Assembly: GCA_023443705.1 (NCBI GenBank) | Contig: JAEZTD010000012.1 | Location: 1 to 11,184, forward strand | Length of the DNA: 11,184 nucleotides | Source of the DNA: Bacillota bacterium | GTDB lineage: Bacteria; Bacillota; Clostridia; Christensenellales; Aristaeellaceae | Direction: 5' to 3' | Shown: piece by piece, positions 4,758 to 11,184 of the stretch | How positions within the stretch are numbered: position 1 is the first letter of the stretch | How the letters are laid out: the number at the start of each line of letters is the position of its first letter | The notes under the pieces: model-generated | Told to the model about the DNA's origin: nothing | Seen by the model: the letters and a program-made list of their open reading frames with translations, nothing else | The model's database searches: none | Translations under genes and position numbers: made by a program

Positions 4758-5686
4758 GAACGCTCCTCGGTTTCACACTTTAAAATTTCCCGGGAAATAT
4801 CCCGGGCGCTGCGCCCCGCGGCTTCGATCCATTTTACCCGCTCGTCCCGGCGGAACCAGGTGAGTTGACGCTTCGCGTAGTTCCGAGTGGCCTGCTGGAT
4901 GCGGGAAACTGCCTCATCCAGCGCGCACTCCCCCGTCAGCGCTCGCGCGATTTCCTTGTATCCGATCCCCTGCATCGCCGTCGCGCCGGCGCCGAGCCCG
5001 CCCTTTAGAAGAGCCTCCACCTCGTTCGTGAGCCCGGCTTGAACCATTTCGAGTACTCGCCGGTCGATGCGGTGGTAGAGCGCCTCCCGGGGCCATGAAA
5101 GGCCGTAGTGCCGCCCGCGGTAGGCGCCTTCCCTCGCACGGTCGAGCGACCGCTGTTCTGTCAGCGTCCGCCCGGTCAACTGATGGACTTCAAGCGCCCG
5201 AACGACCCGTCGCACGTCGTTGACGTGCAGCCGATCGGCGGATTCCGGATCGACTTCCCGCAGCATATCGTGCAGCCGGTCGCGGCCTCCACCCTGTTCG
5301 GCGATTTCTTCCAGCCGCCTGCGGATGGATTCGTCGCCCTGCGCAGAAAAACCCATGGGGCGCGTCAGCGCATCGATGTACAGGCCCGTTCCGCCGCAGA
5401 CCACCGGGATTTTACCGCGCGCAAAGATGTCTTCGATGGCCTCGACCGCCTTTTCGCGGTACGCGGCGACCGAATAGGTCTCGCCGGGGTCAATGATGTC
5501 CAGCAAATGGTGCGGCACGCCGCGTTTTTCTTCTTCGGTAGGCTTGGCTGTGCCGATGTCCATACCGCGATAGATCTGCATGGAGTCCGCCGATACCACT
5601 TCCCCGCCGATTTCGCGGCAGATTTCAACCGCCACTGCCGTTTTTCCGGAAGCCGTGGGGCCGCAGACGATCAGTAGTTCACGCAT
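4754..5686 (-). CDS. miaA: tRNA dimethylallyltransferase
   Basis: Transfers a dimethylallyl group from DMAPP to N6 of A37 in tRNAs reading UNN codons, giving i6A, the substrate of MiaB. The 310 residues carry the P-loop GPTASGKT (9-16), the substrate motif DSMQIYRGMDIGTAKP (35-50) with D35 the expected catalytic aspartate, the VCGGTGLYIDAL segment (96-107) with T100, and the C-terminal YAKRQLTWFRRD (270-281). Full length for the family. The start is supported by GGAGG 5 bases before ATG, within the 12-bp gap after mutL. The stop overlaps the start of ynbB. Its co-occurrence with miaB at the head of the same operon links both steps of ms2i6A synthesis. Confidence 0.97.
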   Translation of the reverse strand: MRELLIVCGPTASGKTAVAVEICREIGGEVVSADSMQIYRGMDIGTAKPTEEEKRGVPHHLLDIIDPGETYSVAAYREKAVEAIEDIFARGKIPVVCGGTGLYIDALTRPMGFSAQGDESIRRRLEEIAEQGGGRDRLHDMLREVDPESADRLHVNDVRRVVRALEVHQLTGRTLTEQRSLDRAREGAYRGRHYGLSWPREALYHRIDRRVLEMVQAGLTNEVEALLKGGLGAGATAMQGIGYKEIARALTGECALDEAVSRIQQATRNYAKRQLTWFRRDERVKWIEAAGRSARDISREILKCETEERS

Positions 5687-5698
5687 CGTTTCCTCCGG

Positions 5699-7636
5699 TT
5701 ATTGAAGTCGCTTGAACATTCGCTCTATCTCGCTGGAGCGGAATACCCGCATCACCGGCCGCCCATGCGGGCAGGTGGGCGGCGCGCTGGTTCGCGCCAT
5801 CTCGTCAAGCAACGCCTGAATCTCATAATCCGTCAGACGGTCTCCCGCCTTGACCGCGCGTTTGCAGGAGAGTTGAATCACTTCTCCCCGTCTGCGGTCC
5901 AGCGTTGCGCTCTTCAGCCGATCCAGCTGGTCGACCGTCTCCATGAAGAACGGATTCAGCGACGCTTGGCTGAGTACGAAAGGTACAGCCCGCACCATCA
6001 TATCCCGTTCGCCGATGGGCTCCAAATCAAAGCCCACCTGGCTGAGCGTCTCAAGATTGTCCATCAACACGGCGCGTTCCCTGGCGCTGACGCGCACCAC
6101 AAGCGGCGTCAAAAGCTGCTGAGAAGCCGCGCCCTGCTCGAGCATGCGTTTATACTTCTCGTACAGGATGCGCTCGTGGGCGGCGTGCTGATCGATCAGG
6201 ACGAGGGCGTCCGCCTGTTCCAGCAACAGATACGTATTCTTGAAAACGCCGATCAGACGGTACCCGGTCAAAGGCGCTTCAAAGGCCGCCGATTTATCGG
6301 GGTAAGCTTCGACCGCTTCGGACAACGCGGGTTCGGAGGAAGGCGAGGGGGCCGAACGCTCTTCTAGCCATTTTTCGCGATCCACAGAAGAGGGCTCTCG
6401 TACCATCGGCCGCAGCGCAGCCAGCATCGCCGAATCCCGGCCGATGGTCTGTTTTACATGGTCGTCAAGGTTTTTTTCAACATCGGTCTGTTTTTGACCG
6501 GAAGGAATTAGGTCTGTTTTCGTGGGCGCAAGAGGGTTTTCATCTCTCAAATCCTCCGGGATTCGGACTTGGGTCTGTTCGGCTGCTTCGGGTGGCGTAT
6601 AGGCAATCCTGACGCGCGCATCCTTTAGCGGAGGCGGCACGGCGTCGGTCATGCGATCGGCCTCAAAAAATTTCTCAAACAGCGATCCGACGGATTCACG
6701 CACCGTGGTTTCGTCCCGGAAGCGTATTTCCAGCTTGCTTGGGTGTACGTTGACATCGATGGCGGCGGGCGGCAGATCCACGTGCAGCGCGCACATCGGG
6801 TACATGCCGATGGTCACCCGGCCACGGCAGGCGTTTTCCAGCACCTGCGTGAGCAGCGGACAGCGCACCACCCGCCCGTTGATAAAGAAGGACTGTCCGG
6901 AACGGTTTGGCCGTGCCGCGTCCCCTACGCCGATGAGCCCCCAGATGTGGAAACCGCCGAGCGCCTGATCGATGGGCCTGAGGAGCCCTGCCGTCTCCCG
7001 CCCGTAGACGGCCATCGCCGCGTGCAGCATGCTATCGTCGCCATAGCTGTGCAGAAGCGTGCGCCCGCCTGAGATTAGCCGGAGGGCGACGCCGGGGTTG
7101 GCCAGCGCGAGACGCTCCACCATCTCTCCGAGTACGCCTGCCTCGTAAGCCGGTTTCTTGAGAAAACCGCGCCGCGCGGGGGTGTTGAAAAACAGGTCGC
7201 GGATGATGATGGTGGTGCCCTCGGGGCAACCGGCCTCCTCCATCGACAGGAATTTTCCGCCCTCGACCAGGAGCCTGATTCCGGATTCCGCGCCCTTTGT
7301 GCGCGTGGTCATTTCCACCCGCGCCACCGCGGCGATGGAGGGCAGCGCCTCCCCGCGAAAGCCGAGGGTTCGAATGTCGGTCAGGTCGTCGTCATCCCGG
7401 AGCTTGCTGGTGGCGTGGTTTTCAAAGGCCAGCCGCACTTCGGACGGCGCAATGCCGCAGCCGTTGTCCGTGACGCGTAGATACCCCGCCCCACCGTCCT
7501 TGATTTCGACGGTGACGGACGTTGCGCCGGCGTCCAGCGCGTTTTCGATGAGTTCTTTGGCGACGGAGCTCGGCCGCTCCACCACCTCGCCCGCGGCGAT
7601 GCGCCCGACCGTCGCGGCGCTGAGAATTCGAATCAT
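5699..7636 (-). CDS. mutL: DNA mismatch repair protein MutL (endonuclease type)
   Basis: Couples mismatch recognition by MutS to strand incision. The 645 residues show a GHKL ATPase domain (about 1-330) with E28 and N32 (KELIENALDAGA), DNGCGI (57-62), the lid GFRGEALPSI (92-101) and FFINGRVVRCP (250-260). A poorly conserved linker runs from about 335 to 455. The C-terminal dimerisation/endonuclease domain (456-645) has DQHAAHERILYE (482-493), fitting the metal-binding DQHA(X)2E(X)4E motif, plus SCKRAVKAGD (590-599) and CPHGRP (622-627). Thus it should nick DNA itself, as in bacteria lacking MutH. ATG 7636 follows the mutS stop by one base; its GGAGG with 7-base spacing lies inside the end of mutS. 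Confidence 0.97.
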   Translation of the reverse strand: MIRILSAATVGRIAAGEVVERPSSVAKELIENALDAGATSVTVEIKDGGAGYLRVTDNGCGIAPSEVRLAFENHATSKLRDDDDLTDIRTLGFRGEALPSIAAVARVEMTTRTKGAESGIRLLVEGGKFLSMEEAGCPEGTTIIIRDLFFNTPARRGFLKKPAYEAGVLGEMVERLALANPGVALRLISGGRTLLHSYGDDSMLHAAMAVYGRETAGLLRPIDQALGGFHIWGLIGVGDAARPNRSGQSFFINGRVVRCPLLTQVLENACRGRVTIGMYPMCALHVDLPPAAIDVNVHPSKLEIRFRDETTVRESVGSLFEKFFEADRMTDAVPPPLKDARVRIAYTPPEAAEQTQVRIPEDLRDENPLAPTKTDLIPSGQKQTDVEKNLDDHVKQTIGRDSAMLAALRPMVREPSSVDREKWLEERSAPSPSSEPALSEAVEAYPDKSAAFEAPLTGYRLIGVFKNTYLLLEQADALVLIDQHAAHERILYEKYKRMLEQGAASQQLLTPLVVRVSARERAVLMDNLETLSQVGFDLEPIGERDMMVRAVPFVLSQASLNPFFMETVDQLDRLKSATLDRRRGEVIQLSCKRAVKAGDRLTDYEIQALLDEMARTSAPPTCPHGRPVMRVFRSSEIERMFKRLQ

Positions 7637-7637
7637 G

Positions 7638-10226
7638 TTATATCCTCCGGGCCTGCTCGGTCAGCTTGAACAAAAGGTTCAGCGCGTCCATCGGCGTCAG
7701 GCCCATCACGTCGATGTCGCGGAGCTGTTCGACGAGTTCCATTGGCCGGTAATCCGTAAGGCCAACCTGCCGGTTGCCGGCGTTTTTGCGTTTGTCGAGA
7801 ATGGATTTCCCAATCGTCTCCTGATCCTGTCCGCTTACCTCGAGCCGCGCCATGATCTGGCGGGCGCGGGCGATGACCGGCGCGGGCAGCCCTGCAAGAG
7901 AGGCCACCGCCACGCCGAAGCTGTGGTCCGCCCCGCCGGGCATGATTTTCCGAAGGAAGATCACCTGGTCGCCCTGCTCCCGGGCGGTGATGCGGTAGTT
8001 GACCGCGCCGGGCAGTCGTCCCTCCAGCTCGCTGAGCTCGTGGTAGTGGGTGGCGAAGAGCGTTTTCGCCCGTGTCTTCTCCGCAATGTGCTCCACCACT
8101 GCCCAGGCGATTGAAAGACCGTCGAAGGTGCTGGTGCCACGACCGACCTCGTCCAGGATCAGCAGGCTTCTGGGCGTGGCAAATTTCAGGATGGCGGCAA
8201 GCTCGGTCATCTCCACCATGAAGGTGGACTGCCCGGCGTACAAATCGTCCGACGCGCCGACGCGGGTGAAAATTCGGTCGGTCAGCGGGATGCTGGCAGC
8301 GGCCGCAGGCACGAAGGAGCCCATGTGCGCCATCAGCGTGATCAGCGCCACCTGCCGCATGTAGGTGGATTTACCCGCCATGTTGGGGCCGGTGATGATC
8401 ATCATGCGCGCGTCGTCGCTTAGGAGCGCATCATTCGGTACGAAACGGTCCCTCCCGAGAGATTGTTCGACCACCGGATGACGCCCTTCCCGGATTTCCA
8501 GCGGGCCGTCCTCGACGATCTCAGGGCGCACGTAGCCGTTTTCCTGAGCGACCTTTGCCAGCGCCGCCAGCGCATCCAGGAGCTTGATGCCCTGGGCGGT
8601 ACGCTGCAGCCTTGAAAGTGCCGAGGCGAGAACCCCGCGGATCTCGGTGAACAGCGTGTACTCCAGCGAAACGGCGTTCTCCTCCGCACCGAGGATTGCG
8701 CGCTCCAGTTCCTTTAATTCCTCCGTGATGAACCGCTCGCAGTTTGCAAGGGTTTGCTTCCTCGTGTAGCGGTAGGGCACGAGGTCGTAAGAGGATTTCG
8801 TGACCTCGATGTAGTAGCCAAAGACGCGGTTGTAGCCGATTTTGAGGTTCTTGATGCCGGTGGCCTCGCGCTCCCGGCGCTCGACGTCCGATAGCCAGGT
8901 TTTCCCCTCCACCGATGCGCGGCGCAGCTGATCCAGATCCTCGCTGTAGCCTTCGCGGATGATGCCGCCCTCTTTCACCGACAGCGGCGCATCCGGCGAA
9001 ATTGCTTGAAGCAGCAGATCCGAAACATCCAAAAGCGGGTCCAGCAGCCCGTCCGCTTCCACAAGGAGCGCCTGATCGAATTCGGTGAGTAGCCGCTTGA
9101 TCTCCGGCACCCTGCCCAGCGTGGATTGAAGCGCCAGGCAGTCCCGGGCGTTTATCGTGTCGTAGGCGATCTTGGATAGGAGCCGCTCGATGTCGTAGGC
9201 GCCGCGCAGTGTTTCGCGCAGCGCATCGGCGGTGAAGGCGCTTTCTTTAAGCTTGTCCACCGCGTCGAGGCGGGCGTCAATGGCCTCTTTTTTTGCGAGG
9301 GGCCGCTCAATCCAGCCCCGGAGCATGCGGCTGCCCATCGCCGTTTCCGCCTTGTCGAGAAGCCACAGAAGCGAACCGGCGCGCCGCCCCCGGAGGGTCT
9401 CGGTCAGCTCGAGACTGGCTGCGGCCACGCGGTCGATCTGCATCGACAGCTCGCGCTCGTACCGACGGACTTCAAGGATGTGCGACAACGCGTTTTTCTG
9501 CGTCTCTGTGAGGTAGCGCATCAGCGCACCGGCGGCAGCGACCGCAAGGCGCATGCCCTCAAGCCCCACCGCTGCCGCGTTTTTTGCGCCGAAATGGCTG
9601 AAAAGCGCCCGGGAAGCGGGCGCATAATCAAAGTAGTCTTCATCAAGCCTCGTCATCGGGGTGCCGTAGGGCAAACCCAGCCGCACAAGGGCCTCGGGGT
9701 CCCCCGTCAGGATCTCCCGCGGCTCGATCCTGGACAGCTCATCAGAAAGAGATTGCGCCGCGCCGGAAAGTTCGTGGGCGTAGAATTCGCCCGTAGACAG
9801 GTCGCAAAAAGCCAACCCCGCGCGATCTTTTCTGACCAGCACCGCGAGAATGTGGCTGGAGGCGCGCTCGTCCAAAAGCGACGCCTCAATCACCGTTCCG
9901 GGTGTAATGATGCGGGTGACCGCCCGCTCCACAAGGCCCTTGGATTCAGAAGGGTCGGTCATCTGCTCACAGATGGCGACTTTGTAGCCTTTGGCGATCA
10001 GCTTCGCGACGTAGATGTCCACCGCGTGGTACGGAACCCCGCACATCGGCGCGCGCTCCGAAAGGCCGCAATCGCGCCCGGTCAAAGTCAGTTCGAGCTC
10101 CCGAGACATTTCAACGGCGTCCTCGAAGAACATCTCATAAAAATCGCCCAAGCGGAAGAACAGGACGGCGTCCTTGTGCGCCTCCTTGATTTCAAGGTAC
10201 TGTTGCATCATCGGCGAAATGGCCAC
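7638..10226 (-). CDS. mutS: DNA mismatch repair protein MutS
   Basis: Recognises mismatches and small loops and recruits MutL in an ATP-dependent way. With the GTG start the protein has 862 residues, close to B. subtilis MutS (about 858). The mismatch-wedge Phe-X-Glu is F29-Y-E31 (GDFYEMF). A connector domain, core/clamp helices (about 260-560) and the ABC-type ATPase follow: Walker A GPNMAGKST (613-621), Walker B LILDE with D692/E693, switch ATHYHEL (725-731), and a C-terminal helix pair (DVMGLTPMDALNLLFKL). Start choice: GTG 10226 lies 7 bases after GGAGG, whereas ATG 10232 lies only 1 base after it, and the longer open frame to 10322 runs back through the upstream gene. It is MutS1, not MutS2, as it has the N-terminal mismatch domain and no Smr domain. 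Confidence 0.97.
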   Translation of the reverse strand: MAISPMMQQYLEIKEAHKDAVLFFRLGDFYEMFFEDAVEMSRELELTLTGRDCGLSERAPMCGVPYHAVDIYVAKLIAKGYKVAICEQMTDPSESKGLVERAVTRIITPGTVIEASLLDERASSHILAVLVRKDRAGLAFCDLSTGEFYAHELSGAAQSLSDELSRIEPREILTGDPEALVRLGLPYGTPMTRLDEDYFDYAPASRALFSHFGAKNAAAVGLEGMRLAVAAAGALMRYLTETQKNALSHILEVRRYERELSMQIDRVAAASLELTETLRGRRAGSLLWLLDKAETAMGSRMLRGWIERPLAKKEAIDARLDAVDKLKESAFTADALRETLRGAYDIERLLSKIAYDTINARDCLALQSTLGRVPEIKRLLTEFDQALLVEADGLLDPLLDVSDLLLQAISPDAPLSVKEGGIIREGYSEDLDQLRRASVEGKTWLSDVERREREATGIKNLKIGYNRVFGYYIEVTKSSYDLVPYRYTRKQTLANCERFITEELKELERAILGAEENAVSLEYTLFTEIRGVLASALSRLQRTAQGIKLLDALAALAKVAQENGYVRPEIVEDGPLEIREGRHPVVEQSLGRDRFVPNDALLSDDARMMIITGPNMAGKSTYMRQVALITLMAHMGSFVPAAAASIPLTDRIFTRVGASDDLYAGQSTFMVEMTELAAILKFATPRSLLILDEVGRGTSTFDGLSIAWAVVEHIAEKTRAKTLFATHYHELSELEGRLPGAVNYRITAREQGDQVIFLRKIMPGGADHSFGVAVASLAGLPAPVIARARQIMARLEVSGQDQETIGKSILDKRKNAGNRQVGLTDYRPMELVEQLRDIDVMGLTPMDALNLLFKLTEQARRI

Positions 10227-10233
10227 GCGCATC

Positions 10234-10238
10234 CCTCC
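10234..10238 (-). promoter_or_regulatory. Shine-Dalgarno that decides the mutS start
   Basis: GGAGG on the minus strand, 7 bases before GTG 10226 and 1 base before ATG 10232. The spacing favours GTG, giving a protein that begins VAISPMMQQY (initiated with Met), similar to the start of B. subtilis MutS. Confidence 0.7.
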
Positions 10239-10267
10239 GGTCGCATTGGTAAGAGTCTGCCTGTTTG

Positions 10268-10681
10268 TTAGTTGAGCGTATGGGTTCCACAGCCGCCACA
10301 GCCGCCGCAATGGCCGCTGCAACTGGATTTGGGTTCCTCCATTTGCCCGGTGATGATGAACTTCAGCACCTGATTAACCTGCTCGATCAGGCCCGAGAAG
10401 TTCTCGCGCGCTTCTGTGAGCGCCTGAACGTCCTCAATCAGGGAAAGCCGCTGCTGACAGGCATCCATCTCGGCGGAGAGTTTTTTCAGCTGTTCCGGAT
10501 CTGGATTGTCCTTTTCGAGTACGGATTCGATTTTCTGGCGCGCTTCCATGTAATCGCCCATCGCTCCGGCGGCATCCGGGTTCTTCATGGCGCGTTCTTC
10601 CGCGTCTTTCATCGCCCTGTATTCTTCAGATTGCATGATCGCGTCGCCCAGCTCGCGAGTCTTCAAAAAAACCTGGTTCAT
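10268..10681 (-). CDS. YlbF/YmcA-family protein with cysteine-rich tail (Ric-complex-like)
   Basis: A 137-residue, largely alpha-helical soluble protein of the YlbF/YmcA (RicF/RicA) family. In B. subtilis these proteins, with YaaT (RicT), form a complex that carries Fe-S clusters and is needed for RNase Y-dependent mRNA processing, competence and biofilm formation. Helices span about residues 1-112; the tail SSCSGHCGGCGGCGTH (119-134) holds C121, C125, C128 and C131 plus H124 and H134, a likely metal or Fe-S ligand set, with C75 in the helical part. Position between miaB and mutS matches B. subtilis ymcA, but the cysteine tail may be more like YlbF, so ricA versus ricF is left open. GGAGG lies 7 bases before ATG; it begins 13 bp after the miaB stop and ends 41 bp before mutS. 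Confidence 0.85.
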   Translation of the reverse strand: MNQVFLKTRELGDAIMQSEEYRAMKDAEERAMKNPDAAGAMGDYMEARQKIESVLEKDNPDPEQLKKLSAEMDACQQRLSLIEDVQALTEARENFSGLIEQVNQVLKFIITGQMEEPKSSCSGHCGGCGGCGTHTLN

Positions 10682-10694
10682 TGATTTTCCTCCA

Positions 10695-11184
10695 TCAAAG
10701 GTCGGCGCTTCCGCGCAGCGTGTTGCGGCCGGCAGATTCGATTTTTACATCCACCATCCGGCCGATTTGCTCAGTATTTCCCGGGAAATTGACCATATGA
10801 CCGCGGTCGGTTTTGCCGGAGATCCAGCCGGGGTTGCGCGTGGACGCGCCCTCGACCAGAACCGTCCGGATAGAGCCAACCTGTGAAGCGAGCACTTCGG
10901 AGGTGATCGCCCCCTGAAGCGCGATCAGCCGCTCGATGCGGCGGGTCTTCTCGCCCATCGGGGTATCATCCGCCATTTCTGCCGCCCGCGTCCCCGGCCG
11001 TGGTGAATAGATAAACGTAAACGCGGCGTCAAAACGCACCCGCTCGGCGAGCGACAGCGTTTCCTCGAACTCCCCTTCCGTCTCCCCCGGAAAACCGACG
11101 ATCAGATCGCTCGTCAGGCCGATTTCCGGGCAGACCGCGCGCAGGCGCTCGGTCAGCGCAAGGTACTTATCACGGGTGTAGCCG
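10695..11184 (-). CDS. miaB: tRNA-2-methylthio-N6-dimethylallyladenosine synthase, C-terminal part
   Basis: A radical-SAM methylthiotransferase that adds a methylthio group to C2 of i6A37 in tRNA. Only the last 162 residues are in the window; the N-terminal UPF0004 domain and the radical-SAM CxxxCxxC cluster lie beyond 11184. The visible part begins GYTRDKYLAL and contains LTSDLIVGFPGETEGEF (23-39) and the FIYSPRPGT strand (59-67), both typical of methylthiotransferases, then a C-terminal TRAM RNA-binding domain (about 100-162). FxYSPRPGT and synteny with the YlbF/YmcA-like gene and mutS favour MiaB over RimO or MtaB. The frame remains open to the window edge. It is the first gene of the operon visible here; its promoter is outside. 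Confidence 0.93.
   Translation of the reverse strand, partial: GYTRDKYLALTERLRAVCPEIGLTSDLIVGFPGETEGEFEETLSLAERVRFDAAFTFIYSPRPGTRAAEMADDTPMGEKTRRIERLIALQGAITSEVLASQVGSIRTVLVEGASTRNPGWISGKTDRGHMVNFPGNTEQIGRMVDVKIESAGRNTLRGSADL

Noticed and set aside
7158..8114. 318-codon plus-strand open frame across the mutL-mutS junction
   Set aside because: It is antisense to conserved coding sequence of two certain genes and its translation shows no family features.
9480..10271. 263-codon plus-strand open frame opposite mutS
   Set aside because: Antisense shadow of the MutS N-terminal domains, with no motif or ribosome-binding site that would support it.

Overview
The window (about 59% G+C by eye) is a chromosomal DNA-repair and tRNA-modification neighbourhood of a Gram-positive bacterium, most likely a GC-rich member of the Clostridia (Bacillota). 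Reasons: the minus-strand order miaB / YlbF-YmcA-family gene / mutS / mutL / miaA / ynbB follows the Bacillus/Clostridium arrangement; MutL carries the endonuclease motifs found in bacteria without MutH; lexA has a textbook Gram-positive SOS box (CGAAC-N4-GTTTG); and ribosome-binding sites are strong GGAGG types. The exact genus cannot be told from the sequence alone.

Layout. Positions 1-892 (+): 3' end of proC overlapping rnhA by four bases. Positions 893-1216: a 324-bp non-coding block packed with stem-loops, including two identical 33-bp copies of a hairpin with a TTCG loop and a perfect 16-bp-stem hairpin. Positions 1217-2296 (-): a tyrosine recombinase resembling the XerS type, with an 11-6-11 palindromic site upstream (2413-2440). 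Positions 2443-2739 (-): a small protein with eight clustered cysteines. Positions 2740-2883: a divergent promoter region with the LexA operator. Positions 2884-3486 (+): lexA, followed by an intrinsic terminator. Positions 3531-11184 (-): the tightly packed operon miaB (5' end outside the window) - YlbF/YmcA-like gene - mutS - mutL - miaA - ynbB, with gaps of 41 bp or less and one ATGA overlap.

How they work together. MutS and MutL form the mismatch-repair core. MiaA and MiaB act in sequence on A37 of UNN-reading tRNAs (isopentenylation, then methylthiolation). The YlbF/YmcA-family protein with a cysteine tail belongs to a family whose B. subtilis members form a complex binding Fe-S clusters. 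LexA controls the SOS response and appears to repress itself. The least ordinary part is the recombinase and its surroundings: a XerS-like protein, candidate recombination palindromes on both sides of its gene, and an unexplained hairpin-rich repeat block downstream. No clearly new defence or mobile system was found; most of the window is conserved housekeeping DNA.
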